This document shows, in pieces, positions 1 to 7,835 of a stretch of DNA of 39,525 bases. The stretch is from NCBI GenBank assembly GCA_016794365.1, contig JAEUKB010000054.1:1-39525 (forward strand), written 5' to 3'. This DNA is from Myxococcales bacterium. GTDB lineage: Bacteria; Myxococcota_A; Polyangia; Palsa-1104; JAEUJZ01. The notes beneath the pieces were generated by a model. That model was not told the DNA's origin. It made no database searches and saw only the letters and a list, made by a program, of their open reading frames with translations. Every line of letters starts with the position of its first letter. The stretch's first letter is position 1. The translations under genes and the position numbers were made by a program.

Positions 1-137
1 TTCCCAAACCCGTACATTTCGCGAGGGGCCCCGCTACCCTGCGAGACTTTTTTCCGTTCCGCAGGCGGCCCGAAAAAAAGCTCTCCGGTCGCCCCCACGC
101 TCTTTACTCAAACTGTTGGTTTCGTAGTGGTCGCAGG
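1..137. other. Left edge, no gene seen
   Basis: This is the space downstream of the coiled-coil gene. It holds a T-run (49-53), a short GC-rich stretch and an A-run (74-79). The T-run comes before and the A-run after the GC-rich part on both strands, which is the wrong order for an intrinsic terminator. No supported feature. Confidence 0.4.
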
Positions 138-1010
138 TTAGTTCAGGCCCAGCTCGCTGCGGAGCGCTTTTGCTTTTTCTTTGGCTTCGGCTTCTTGCTT
201 GCGCAGCTCCTGAAGCTCCGCTTCTTTGCGCTTTCGCTCCGCCAGCGCCTCCGCCTCGGCCTTCGCGTCCGCTTCCAGCTCCGCTTTCTGCGTCTTGAGC
301 ACCGCCAGCTCCGCCTCTGCTTCGTGGATCAGCCCGTCAATCGACCCGAGCGTCACCACCGACTTGGCCCGCGACTTGGTCAGCTTCCGAAACAGCCCAA
401 TGTCGCCGTCACTGCCATCGAGCCGCTTTTGCTTCATCGCCTCGCCCCCGAGCGACTGCCGTTCCCCGTTCACCTTCGCCACAAACGGCCCGTGGACGTT
501 CAGCGCAAACGCCGCCATATCCGATGCGGCCTTCGCGTGCGTCGCCATCACCGTGTCGATCCGCTTGAGCAGCGACTCCACATCCGTCCCCAGCGCCACC
601 AGCTTCGCCAGCGGTGCCCCCGCCAGCAGCGCAGGCCAGGTCCGCACATGGTCCAGCTCTTCCCCGAGCTGCGGACGCACAAACCGGCTCGGCGCAAGCC
701 CCTGAAACAGCGCCTTGAGCAGCAGGTCGCGCGGCCCTCCGCCCATCGACGCCCGGATGAACTTTTCGATGTACAGCGCCAGCACATCCAGCTCGCCATC
801 GACCTGATCGAGCTGCGCTTCGGCATCTTCCAGCCCATCGCGCAGCTTCGTTTCTTGCGCAATCAGCGTATCGCACTGCTTGAGCAGCGCCTCAAACGCC
901 AGCAGCTGAGAGCTGGCCCACGTAAGCGGTCGCAGCCGAACCAGGGTGTAGCGAAGCTCACGACGCACCGAAACCAGAGGATAATTCGCGGACATTGTCG
1001 GGATCTGCAT
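138..1010 (-). CDS. Coiled-coil protein of unknown function
   Basis: No family recognised. The 290-aa product has no signal peptide or membrane segment. Its N-terminal half is mostly helical with an early coiled coil (about residues 40-85), and its last 70 residues are a strongly charged Ala/Glu/Lys coiled coil rich in AEAEA- and RKRKEAE-type runs. I chose the ATG at 1010 over the one at 1016 because an AAGGAG Shine-Dalgarno (1022-1017) lies 6 nt upstream of it, whereas it touches the ATG at 1016. It is transcribed away from the repeat-flanked gene at 1249. A structural or scaffold role is only a guess. That it is a real gene is supported by the start signal and by amino-acid content that differs from the antisense frames. 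Confidence 0.75.
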   Translation of the reverse strand: MQIPTMSANYPLVSVRRELRYTLVRLRPLTWASSQLLAFEALLKQCDTLIAQETKLRDGLEDAEAQLDQVDGELDVLALYIEKFIRASMGGGPRDLLLKALFQGLAPSRFVRPQLGEELDHVRTWPALLAGAPLAKLVALGTDVESLLKRIDTVMATHAKAASDMAAFALNVHGPFVAKVNGERQSLGGEAMKQKRLDGSDGDIGLFRKLTKSRAKSVVTLGSIDGLIHEAEAELAVLKTQKAELEADAKAEAEALAERKRKEAELQELRKQEAEAKEKAKALRSELGLN

Positions 1011-1116
1011 GGACATCTCCTTAGATGGATGCAGTACACAACCGCCACCCCACAGCTCTTATTCCCCCACTTGCACCGCCGCCCTCCCTTTTTCCAAAAA
1101 AATCCCCACTCCCCTC

Positions 1117-1242
1117 CGGCAGCCCTGCCCGCCTAGTTTTGTCGCGCAAAAGTGTGCCTGGCAGCCCGCCCCGCGAGAACTTGCCGCCCATCAGGTACAC
1201 CGGCAGCGCTGCCCGAATCGGTTTGGCAGTCGCGGACTAGGA
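1117..1242. repeat. Upstream block of 42-bp repeats (3 degenerate units)
   Basis: Three units begin with CGGCAG or TGGCAG at 1117, 1159 and 1201, exactly 42 bp apart. The first carries the TTTTGTCGCGCAAAAGTGTG core found in the main array at 1574-2106. The third carries the GGCAGCGCTGCC palindrome. The block ends 6 bp before the ATG at 1249, and its last bases (AGGA, about 1239-1242) can serve as the Shine-Dalgarno of that gene. It is probably the older, decayed part of an array interrupted by the gene. Confidence 0.75.
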
Positions 1243-1248
1243 CGATTG

Positions 1249-1596
1249 ATGAATCCCATTGCTACAAGACAGCTCATCTATCGCGACGAGGCCGATCGCG
1301 AGCACATCATGACCGTCCAGCTCGGTCCGCCCAGGCCGGACGATGGCTTCTGGGCCTGCGACTACGAGCTTGGGATGCCCGCACAGGTGGCGGCCACCGC
1401 GTATGGCGAAGATTCGCTCCAAGCGCTGGTCCTGGCACTGCATGCACTCCGCGCACACCTACTGGCACCGGGACTGCGAGACAGGGTGCGGTGGCTCGAT
1501 GCGCCTGGAGCCGATGTGCTCCACCTGGCTTCCTTCGGCTTGTCCGAGCCACCTGAACGCGAATCACTCGCTGCGGCAGCCGTACCGGCACCCTGA
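1249..1596 (+). CDS. Small DUF6968-like protein embedded in a repeat array
   Basis: The product is 115 aa, cytosolic and without signal peptide. The middle (about residues 25-75: a dDGFWACDYEL stretch followed by YGEDSLQALVLALHALRAHL) resembles the small DUF6968-type family, in which a D.QALQLAL helix follows a C.Y.I strand. This is recognition from memory and no function is known to me. The ATG at 1249 follows AGGA with acceptable spacing. The reading frame runs into the first unit of the 42-bp array: the last codons (AVPAP-stop) are repeat sequence, so the native C-terminus has probably been replaced by repeat DNA. The gene lies between two blocks of one repeat and converges on the SLOG-HTH gene. 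Confidence 0.6.
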   Translation: MNPIATRQLIYRDEADREHIMTVQLGPPRPDDGFWACDYELGMPAQVAATAYGEDSLQALVLALHALRAHLLAPGLRDRVRWLDAPGADVLHLASFGLSEPPERESLAAAAVPAP

Positions 1597-2106
1597 GTTT
1601 GCGCAAAAGTGTGCCTGGCAGCCGGGAAGTCACCCTGAGTTTGCGCAAAACCGTGCATGGCAGCGCTGCCAACACGGTTTTGTCGCGCAGGTTTGTGCGT
1701 GGCAGCGCTGCCAGCACGATTTTGTCGCGCAGGTTTGTGCATGGCAGCGCTGCCAGCACGATTTTGTCGCGCAAGTTTGTGCATGGCAGCCGGACCAGCA
1801 CGGTTTTGTCGCGCAGGTTTGTGCATGGCAGCCGGACCAGCACCTTGGGTTTGCGCAAAAGTGTGCATGGCAGCCGAAACGGCACCCTGAGTTTGCGCCA
1901 AACCGTGCATGGCAGCCGGGATCGGCACCTTGGGTTTGCGCAAAAGTGTGCATGGCAGCCGGACCGGCACCCTGGGTTTGCGCAAAAGTGTGCATGGCAG
2001 CGCTGCCAGCGCGGTTTTGTCGCGCAAGTTTGTGCATGGCAGCGCTGCCAGCACGATTTTGTCGCGCAAGGCTGGGCGTGGCAGGGCTGCCAGCGTGGTT
2101 TTGTCA
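1574..2106. repeat. 42-bp mosaic tandem repeat array
   Basis: TGGCAG (CGGCAG in the first unit) recurs at 1574, 1616, 1658, 1700, 1742, 1784, 1826, 1868, 1910, 1953, 1995, 2037 and 2079: twelve full units and a partial one. All steps are 42 bp except one of 43 bp (1910 to 1953). Each unit joins one of two left halves (TGGCAGCGCTGCCA, a perfect 14-bp palindrome, or TGGCAGCCGGACCAG) to one of two right halves (TTTTGTCGCGCAGGTTTGTG, or GTTTGCGCAAAAGTGTG, which holds the palindrome TTTGCGCAAA), in mixed combinations. The array fills the space between two convergent genes and contains the stop codons of both. There are no unique spacers, so it is not CRISPR. Long ORFs across it exist because 42 is a multiple of 3. 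Confidence 0.93.
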
Positions 2107-3000
2107 GGATCCAGCGTGATGGGCAGGGACTGGCGGACGCTCCGTGATGGTCTCAAGCAGCTTGGCTTCAAGCCGAAGGCCTATCGCGTAGAGCACCTTC
2201 AAAACGGTCGCAAACTCTGGGTGTCCACTGGCGAGCGAGCGGTCGATGTTGCTGCCAGGAAGGCCGGACTCGCGCGCGACCTGGCTCATGCCGCGATCGC
2301 GGGCGATGAATCCGAGTGTCTCCATGATCTTGGCAGGGTCGCCAGAGGCAAGGGCGCGGTTTAGCACCAGCACGGCCTCATCAGATACCGGGACAATGGG
2401 CGGCGTTTCCAACAAGGGAGCGTCCAGCGCTGGCACCGCCGATGGGCTGAGCAGGCTTGGCTGGGTGGACGGCTCGCCAAGTGCCCACTCTTCTTCCGTT
2501 GCTCGTTCCTTGATGTCAGCCACTACACCTGGGCTGCACTGCGAGAGAAAGTCCCGCCAGTTGTCTGCCGACCTGATGTTGATGGCTGTCTTGTCGGCCA
2601 CACGGAAGAGCACGGAGATCTTTCCGACCTGGACGAGCCGCAGGACGTTGAGGACCGTTCCAGGGCTCTTGCCATCCCAGATCATCAGTCCGAAATCGGC
2701 AGCCCGCGCCATTTCGCGATCTTTGGCTGCGTAGAAATGAAAGCCCTTGGCCCCCTTGGGCACTGCAACGTGATGGGTGCGCCAGTGCCCGAGATTGTGT
2801 CTCGGTGCATCGCCTGAGCAAAAGACCGTCACCTTTTCGTAGCGCGCATCCAAAAGGTGCTGCTGAACGGCCTTGTCGGCACCGCTGGCGTCTCCCACGA
2901 GAACCTGGTGGCCACTGGCGACGATGTTGTCGATGCGCTTTTTGACCTCAGCGGGTAGGCGAGAAACATGTCGCGAGCCGCCGATGAAGATGCTGTTCAT
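2104..3000 (-). CDS. SLOG (DUF2493/YspA-like) protein fused to an antitoxin-type HTH domain
   Basis: The product is 298 aa. Residues 1-125 form a SLOG/DUF2493 Rossmann-like domain: an IFIGGSR start, a GDASGADKAVQQHL nucleotide-binding loop, a VTVFCSGD strand, and a later MIWDGKSPGT segment. Residues about 150-205 are a Pro/Ser/Glu-rich linker. Residues about 208-285 match the HigA-like 'putative addiction module antidote' family: LNRALASGDPAKI, then LGFIARDRGMSQVARESGL, then TVLKVLYAIGLRL. SLOG domains bind nucleotides or nucleotide derivatives and are frequent in conflict systems. The HTH domain is normally a separate antitoxin. The start at 3000 has GGAG 6 nt upstream and overlaps the PRTase stop by 4 nt, so the two are co-translated. 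The stop codon lies in the last unit of the repeat array. The exact activity is unknown. Confidence 0.82.
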   Translation of the reverse strand: MNSIFIGGSRHVSRLPAEVKKRIDNIVASGHQVLVGDASGADKAVQQHLLDARYEKVTVFCSGDAPRHNLGHWRTHHVAVPKGAKGFHFYAAKDREMARAADFGLMIWDGKSPGTVLNVLRLVQVGKISVLFRVADKTAINIRSADNWRDFLSQCSPGVVADIKERATEEEWALGEPSTQPSLLSPSAVPALDAPLLETPPIVPVSDEAVLVLNRALASGDPAKIMETLGFIARDRGMSQVARESGLPGSNIDRSLASGHPEFATVLKVLYAIGLRLEAKLLETITERPPVPAHHAGS

Positions 3001-3245
3001 TGGTTGCTCCGTGTCTTGGTGATGGTGAGGGCATAGACGATGGTCGCTTGCCCCGGACCCAGGAGGGCTTCGGTGATTGCGTTCATGGTGGAGCCGGAAC
3101 GGAACAGGTCGTCAAAGAGCAGGATTCTTTTCCCCTGGGTCTGCGCGGCATCGACCACGTAGAGACCGTCCATTTGCTGTCTGCGCGCGACCCCGGACTT
3201 CCAGCGCCCGCTGATTTTCTGCGGATGTATTTCGACGGTGGCCAT
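2997..3245 (-). CDS. Short ComF-like phosphoribosyltransferase domain protein
   Basis: The product is 82 aa. The PRPP-binding motif of type I phosphoribosyltransferases is plain: RILLFDDLFRSGSTMNAI (about residues 39-56) with two acidic residues before the loop. ComF itself is about 200-240 aa; here only the C-terminal core is present and the N-terminal beta-strands and Zn finger are missing. A GGGGA Shine-Dalgarno lies just upstream of the ATG at 3245, and no upstream in-frame extension with family features was seen, so it appears to be a naturally short protein rather than a clipped one. It overlaps the SLOG-HTH gene by 4 nt. PRTase and SLOG domains are known to co-occur in nucleotide-centred stress and conflict systems, which suggests the pair acts on one nucleotide substrate. 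Confidence 0.7.
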   Translation of the reverse strand: MATVEIHPQKISGRWKSGVARRQQMDGLYVVDAAQTQGKRILLFDDLFRSGSTMNAITEALLGPGQATIVYALTITKTRSNQ

Positions 3246-3335
3246 CGTGTCCCCAGCCGCTTCGACCGTAGCGCACAGGTCTGTGATTAGGCAAGCCGCA
3301 CCCAGTCTGCACAGCTCCCCCAGCCGTGCCTGCGC

Positions 3336-4280
3336 TTAGTCCGCTGGGGTGAAGGCTTTGAGGGGGACTTGGACGGGGGATGGGAGGTTGCCGCGTGGCA
3401 TGGGGAGCGGGGGGGGATCGTCGGTTAGCTCCAGCAGCTTGGGCAGGCGGCGGGACTTTTGCTGCATGCGGTCGCGCAGCTTTTGGTAGGGCGCATCGGT
3501 GACGGCGTGGAACGTCTGGAGGTCGGGATGGACCTGGCCGCGAAACGACGCAAGGGCTTCGCGCAGCTTCTGCTGCTCCGCCGGATCGACGGTCTTGCCC
3601 GGCAGCACCACGGTCGGTCGCGGCAGTAGCTCACTGCGGTAGAGCGTGCGCAGGTTGGTGGCCCGTACGCTCGCCAGGTTGTCTTCGTAGAGCAGCACCG
3701 CCTGCGCCTTCTGCACCGACAAAAGGCTCAGCGCCGACGCCACATCGCGCGCCGACTGGAGCATGTCCTTGCCAATCGCCAGCTCGCCCTCGAACACGAA
3801 GTGCTCTAGGAATGCCTGCGGGGGCTCGACCGGCGAGGCATAGACCAGGCCGCCGCGCCGCAGGTCGGTCAGGCTGCGCACCGCCGCCGTGGCCAGCACC
3901 AGCAGCCGGGTGTCGCTGCCGCTGCCCGCCGCCGCCAGGGGCAGAAGCTTTTGCAGGTTGGCCGCCACATACGGCGACTCGGTCAGGATCATGGCAATCC
4001 GGCCCGCATCGGCGTCCATCGCATCGGCGGACACGTAGACGCGCGCGCTCAGGTGGTACTTGTCGCCGAGCTTTTTGTGCAGGTGCGCCGCCAGCTCGCT
4101 GCCCAGGTCGAGCTTGCGCTCTAGCTGCGCGAAGTAGATGCCCGGCAGGTAGACGGCCAGCACCCGCTCCGGCGCGGCCCACGCGGCGTGGGACAGCCCC
4201 AGGATCACGCCCAGTACCGAGAGCAGCCGGGTCAGCCGGGTCAGCCAGGTCGTCCGGGGCTGCCGGATCTGCCGAGTCAT
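3336..4280 (-). CDS. PhnD-like periplasmic substrate-binding protein
   Basis: The product is 314 aa with a signal peptide (basic start, hydrophobic LLSVLGVILGLSHAAWA, cleavage near residue 35). The mature part reads like an ABC phosphonate/phosphite-type binding protein of the PhnD superfamily: an early FAQLERKLDLGSELAAHLHKKL helix, a MILTESPYVAAN strand-turn, and a GGLVYASPVEPPQAFLEHFVF region resembling the hinge segment. No permease or ATPase gene is nearby, so it may be a free-standing ligand-binding protein of the envelope rather than part of an importer. Its ATG overlaps the TPR gene stop by 4 nt (4277-4280), so it is the last gene of a three-gene operon. The ligand cannot be told from sequence. 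Confidence 0.72.
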   Translation of the reverse strand: MTRQIRQPRTTWLTRLTRLLSVLGVILGLSHAAWAAPERVLAVYLPGIYFAQLERKLDLGSELAAHLHKKLGDKYHLSARVYVSADAMDADAGRIAMILTESPYVAANLQKLLPLAAAGSGSDTRLLVLATAAVRSLTDLRRGGLVYASPVEPPQAFLEHFVFEGELAIGKDMLQSARDVASALSLLSVQKAQAVLLYEDNLASVRATNLRTLYRSELLPRPTVVLPGKTVDPAEQQKLREALASFRGQVHPDLQTFHAVTDAPYQKLRDRMQQKSRRLPKLLELTDDPPPLPMPRGNLPSPVQVPLKAFTPAD

Positions 4281-6793
4281 GGCTGCCTCCGCACCGGGCG
4301 CTTGCCCGCTTTGCTGGGGTCGGGGATCGGATCGGCCCCCGGTGCCGCCCCTTCATAGAAGCGCGCCATCGCATCGACCCACTCGCGCACCTCGGCCACT
4401 TGGGTAAGCGGCGGGGTCTGCGGCGCGGCGGCGGCTTGCAAGTAGCGGCGGTACAGGTCGAGCGCACCGCGCGGATCGCCCTGGCTTTCGAGCAGCGCCC
4501 CTTGCAGGACCAGCACGTCGGGAAGCTGCACCGGGTCCAGCTTGGTCAGCATGGCTTTGGCATCGTCGGGTCGCGCCCGCAGAAGCTGAAGCACCGCCTG
4601 GTTGTACAAGACGCGCAGGAGCTGCTGGGGACTGGACGCCTGGGCCTGCACAAGCGCCGAGCGCAGAAGCCCGCTCGCCCGGTCGAAGTCGCCCTTGTGC
4701 GTGACCTCGACCGCTTTGTTATTGAAGGCCGTGGCGGTGGTGCTGTGCAGGGCCCGCGCCTGATCGGGGGTCAGAGTCGGCATCGCCTGCGCCGCCAGCG
4801 TGCTGCCTTGGTACAGGTCGCCCAGGCGCAGCAGCACCCGCGCATGCAGGTGGGTCAGCCCGCCCTTGCCCATCACCGCTTCGAGCGTCGGCCCGTCAAA
4901 GAGCTGCGCCACTTCCCCGACCAGCTTGGCCGCGACATCGATCTGACCGTTGCCGGACAGCGCCAGCACCTGCCACAGCTTGGCCTCGGCGCGCTGAATC
5001 GGCAGGACCGCCGGGCCGCCGCGCAGCACGCCCTGGGTCACAAACATCACGGACGGAAAGCTCGGCTGGGTACCGGGAGCGGCGGCGGCAAACAGCATCC
5101 GCACCGAGACAATCCCGGCCTGCGCGCGGATCTGCTGCGACAGGTCATCGCTCGCCCCTTCGACCGCTTTTTGCGCCAGGCGCGGCTGCTGAAGCTGAAG
5201 GTAGCACTGCGCGATCTCTTGCTTGAGCGCCAGCTTGAGCGGCTGATTGGCCGGTGCCGCCGAGGTCAGCCCTTCGGCCTTTTGCAGCACGAGCAGCGCG
5301 TCTTGCGCCTGTCCGGCATCGCGGAGCGCCCGCCCGTAGGCCCCCAGAAAGCGTGGCTCGGTGGCACCGTCTTTTAAGTGGTTTTGCAGCGTTTGCAGCG
5401 CGTCTTGCGGCTTGTCCGCCGCGATCAGCCCGAGCGCCAGCGCCTGGGCCGTCGTCAAGCTGGGCGCGATCTTGTGGGCTTCTTGCAGATCCGAAAGGCC
5501 CGCCGTCGATGGCCCCGCCGTGGTCGGCAGCTTCGACAGCCCGCGTCGCCACAGCGCCCCCGCCAGCTTGGTCTGAAGCGACGACAGGCCCGGATAGCGA
5601 GCCTGCACGCCCTTCCACGTTGCCATCGCGGGCTCGAACTTGTTGTTTTTGAGCTGAAGGTCGAGCCGTAGCAGCAGCGCCTTCTGGGCCCAGCCGTCCA
5701 CCGAGCCCAGGTGTCCATCGGGACCAAGCAGCGGCTCGGTACAGCGCTCGATCTCGGCCACGGCTTGTGCGCCCTGCCCGGCTTGGTCGCGCAGCTGCGA
5801 TAGCTCGGCACAGACGCGCAGGTTGCCCGGTGCAAGCGCGAGCGCCTTACCGAGTGCGGTCAGCGCGGCGGGCGTATCGGGCGGAACCTTGCGCAGGTAG
5901 AGCTGCCCGAGCATGGCCAGCGACTCCGCCGTCTCGCCCGCTTGCTCGAGCTGCTCGATGCCCGCCAGGAGCTGTCCACTTTCGGCCAGCGCTTGCCCGA
6001 GCGAAGCCTGCGCCCGTCCGTCTTTGGGCACGATGCCCAGGTAGCGTCGCAAGGTGGTGATGGCGTCGGTATGCCTGCCGAGTGCGACCTGCGCCTGGCC
6101 GAGTAGCAGCAGCGCTTCGGTGTCGTTTGGACGGGCCTTGAGCAGCTCGGTCAGCCCGCCCACGGCCTCGGTGCCTCGGTTTTTGGCGATGAGCAGCCGG
6201 GCGTGCAGCTTGCGCATCGACACGCCGTCCGTGCCGGGAAAGCGGCCTTCGAGCGGCAGCTTGGGCAGCACCAACAGAAGGAGCATGAGCGCCTGATCGA
6301 CCTGGCCATCTTCGGCGAGCAGCTCGGCATGCAGGGCCGCGACCTCGGCATCGTTGGGATGGGCTTTGCGCAGCTCTTCGACGTGGCTGATGGCCTTGGC
6401 GCGCCGGTTCATGGCCCGCAGCGCCCGCGCGACCTGGATCTTCACCGACAGATCGTTTACGCCGCCGCGCACCTGCTGGGTGAGCAGCGCGTACGCCACC
6501 GCTGGATGACCGCGTCGGATGTGAATGTCGGCGAGCGGCGCGTACAGATCGGTGCGCATGGCGTTGGCTCGCAAGACCTGCTGAAAACCTGAGATCGCTT
6601 GATCCCACTCCCGGTTGGCGGCGGGCAGATCGCCGCGATCGGCCAAGGTGTTGCCGCGCTGATAGGCGGCCTGCGCTTCGGTGAGAACGCGCCACTCCTG
6701 CTCGATCGAGCCCGACTGCGCGCGTGCCTGCGGGACCGGCCCGAGCCCCTGCGCCGTCCACAAAGAAAGCGTCACAATAAGCGTCTTCCGCAT
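4277..6793 (-). CDS. Large exported TPR-repeat protein
   Basis: The product is 838 aa. It opens with a signal peptide (MRKTLIVTLSLWTAQGLG, then an ARAQS cleavage site near residue 25) and continues almost wholly as tetratricopeptide repeats. Examples are AYQRGNTLADRGDLPAANREWDQAI near the start, EALLLLGQAQVALGRHTDAITTLRRYL around 230, ALRDAGQAQDALLVLQKAEGL past 480, and further pairs up to about 800. The last 30 residues are a basic, proline-containing tail. I prefer the ATG at 6793, which has GGA in register and lies 4 nt after the stop of the upstream gene, over the TTG at 6805 used by the longest frame. It is probably a periplasmic protein-protein scaffold. The partner is unknown; the PhnD-like protein encoded next is the first candidate. 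Confidence 0.85.
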   Translation of the reverse strand: MRKTLIVTLSLWTAQGLGPVPQARAQSGSIEQEWRVLTEAQAAYQRGNTLADRGDLPAANREWDQAISGFQQVLRANAMRTDLYAPLADIHIRRGHPAVAYALLTQQVRGGVNDLSVKIQVARALRAMNRRAKAISHVEELRKAHPNDAEVAALHAELLAEDGQVDQALMLLLLVLPKLPLEGRFPGTDGVSMRKLHARLLIAKNRGTEAVGGLTELLKARPNDTEALLLLGQAQVALGRHTDAITTLRRYLGIVPKDGRAQASLGQALAESGQLLAGIEQLEQAGETAESLAMLGQLYLRKVPPDTPAALTALGKALALAPGNLRVCAELSQLRDQAGQGAQAVAEIERCTEPLLGPDGHLGSVDGWAQKALLLRLDLQLKNNKFEPAMATWKGVQARYPGLSSLQTKLAGALWRRGLSKLPTTAGPSTAGLSDLQEAHKIAPSLTTAQALALGLIAADKPQDALQTLQNHLKDGATEPRFLGAYGRALRDAGQAQDALLVLQKAEGLTSAAPANQPLKLALKQEIAQCYLQLQQPRLAQKAVEGASDDLSQQIRAQAGIVSVRMLFAAAAPGTQPSFPSVMFVTQGVLRGGPAVLPIQRAEAKLWQVLALSGNGQIDVAAKLVGEVAQLFDGPTLEAVMGKGGLTHLHARVLLRLGDLYQGSTLAAQAMPTLTPDQARALHSTTATAFNNKAVEVTHKGDFDRASGLLRSALVQAQASSPQQLLRVLYNQAVLQLLRARPDDAKAMLTKLDPVQLPDVLVLQGALLESQGDPRGALDLYRRYLQAAAAPQTPPLTQVAEVREWVDAMARFYEGAAPGADPIPDPSKAGKRPVRRQP

Positions 6794-6797
6794 CGCG

Positions 6798-7145
6798 CTA
6801 TCCAACCGTTGCCAGTGTCACCAAAGATGCCGCCAGGCGCACCGCTTGCGTCCCGAGCACCATCACGGCGGAGCGGTGCTGGGCACTGGCGATGCTGTCG
6901 CGCAGCGCTTGATTGGCGCGGTTTAAGTCGCTGTAGACCGCGCGCACCACGACGTTGTCGTCACACAGCTTGGTGGCCACCCCGCGAAAGTAGGCATCAC
7001 GGGCGGCGGCATGGAGCGCGCGCAGGTGGCTGCGGTCCTCGCTGGTCTGACAAGCGGCGTACAGCTCGTCAAAGTGGGTATCGAGCGTCTGATAGGCGCT
7101 CTCAATGGCCGCAAGGAAGCTCTGGTGCGTGTCGGGCAAAGACAT
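6798..7145 (-). CDS. Small helical protein, first gene of the TPR operon
   Basis: No family recognised. The product is 115 aa, mostly helical, starting MSLPDTHQSFLAAIESAYQ. It has two cysteines in the middle (DELYAACQTSEDR and TKLCDDN) and a C-terminal hydrophobic helix (VMVLGTQAVRLAASLVTLATVG) that could be a membrane anchor or a packed helix. I chose the ATG at 7145, preceded by GGAAT, rather than the upstream start at 7229, because the upstream part runs into MITE-like element A. The stop is 4 nt before the TPR gene, so the two are coupled. Transcription must come through or from element A. Confidence 0.65.
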   Translation of the reverse strand: MSLPDTHQSFLAAIESAYQTLDTHFDELYAACQTSEDRSHLRALHAAARDAYFRGVATKLCDDNVVVRAVYSDLNRANQALRDSIASAQHRSAVMVLGTQAVRLAASLVTLATVG

Positions 7146-7184
7146 AGCGATTCCATCTAGCAAGGCACAGCGTGCGTGGTCTGG

Positions 7185-7314
7185 CTTAGAACGCCTCACG
7201 AAACCTATTGCGGACCCTGGCTGCTGCATCGTCGGTCCTCACGTACTTGCGTACGCTCCGGTCCTCCTCTTTGCAATCAGGGTTCCTCATGACGGTTTCA
7301 TTAGGCGTTCTTAG
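7185..7314 (-). mobile_element. 130-bp MITE-like element, copy A
   Basis: Read on the minus strand it begins CTAAGAACGCCTAATGAAACC and ends in a near-perfect inverted copy of that sequence, closing again with CTAAG. Copy B (8453-8582) is the same length and nearly identical, in the opposite orientation. The terminal arms pair as an inverted repeat of about 20 bp with CTAAG as a direct repeat at both outer edges, which looks like a target-site duplication or a fixed target. Inside are a conserved CGTACGCAAGTACG palindrome-like core and a CCCTG/CAGGG pair. It carries no ORF of its own. Its nucleotides 2-4 (TAA) are the stop codon of the YbjN-like gene. It sits between that gene and the operon 7145-3336. 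Confidence 0.85.
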
Positions 7315-7835
7315 TAGGTTCCGAGTGCTCCGGGTCCGCCTGCGCCTTGGCGCTGGGCCATGTCGGCTTGTGCCTCGGCGAGCACGTTCTGCGGGCTGGC
7401 AAGTCCCTGGGCAATGCGCTGGAGCGTCGGCAAAAAGTCCGCAGCGGTCTTGACCGTGACACGGAAGTAGGCCTGGATTTCTTCGGCAGAAAGCCCGCCG
7501 CGCGGCATAAACGGCAAGGTGGTGCGGAAGCCGACCCGGCGCTGATCGTAGGCCAGCTCAAAGCCCGCGACGACCAGCGCGGGGTTTAGGCGACAAATGG
7601 CGGCTTCGAGCGCGGGGATGCGCTCAGCGGGAATCTCAAAAGGAAGCGGCTGGATGAACTGGACCACGCCCGCGTCTTGCTGCCAGCGCAACAGCAGGAC
7701 CGCATCGAGCGCGCCGCGCTGGGTGGGAATGACCAGCTCTGATCCGGGCAGGTTGGCTTCGTGGGGAACTCCGTCACGCTGGAGCAGGGCCAAAAGGTCC
7801 GCAAAGCTGCGCACTAGCTGGGGGGTATCGCTCAT
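7311..7835 (-). CDS. YbjN-like / secretion-chaperone-fold protein
   Basis: The product is 174 aa, cytosolic and without signal peptide. The N-terminal LVRSFADLLALLQRDGVPHE, the strand pairs around VLLLRWQQDAGVVQFIQPLPFEI, the ICRLNPALVVAGFELAYDQRRVGFRTTLPF segment and the SAEEIQAYFRVTVKTAADFLPTL helix fit the YbjN/T3SS-chaperone-like alpha-beta fold. In such proteins a LN..l....f.ld...g.v.f...lp..... pattern precedes a final helix. The C-terminus is a short Gln/Gly-rich tail. The stop TAA is contributed by element A. It diverges from the PilZ gene, the two sharing a 294-bp spacer. The molecular role is unknown. Confidence 0.65.
   Translation of the reverse strand: MSDTPQLVRSFADLLALLQRDGVPHEANLPGSELVIPTQRGALDAVLLLRWQQDAGVVQFIQPLPFEIPAERIPALEAAICRLNPALVVAGFELAYDQRRVGFRTTLPFMPRGGLSAEEIQAYFRVTVKTAADFLPTLQRIAQGLASPQNVLAEAQADMAQRQGAGGPGALGTY

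Noticed and set aside
41..85. Intrinsic terminator near the left edge
   Set aside because: The T-run precedes and the A-run follows the GC part on both strands, which is the wrong order.
1574..2106. CRISPR array
   Set aside because: The units follow each other directly with no unique spacers, and no cas gene is present.
1343..2171. Long ORFs on both strands across the 42-bp array, giving proteins of 14-residue repeats
   Set aside because: The unit length is a multiple of 3 and lacks stops in several frames, so open frames appear on both strands at once. One 43-bp unit shifts the frame, and there is no start signal.
3812..5377. 521-aa plus-strand ORF opposite the PhnD-like and TPR genes
   Set aside because: It is very rich in Arg/Ala/Pro/His, has no domain or start signal, and lies antisense to two well-supported genes in GC-rich DNA.
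7185..7314. Element A as the 5' part of the small helical gene (start at 7229)
   Set aside because: The extra 28 residues come from the mobile element and are basic and low-complexity; the ATG at 7145 has its own ribosome-binding site.
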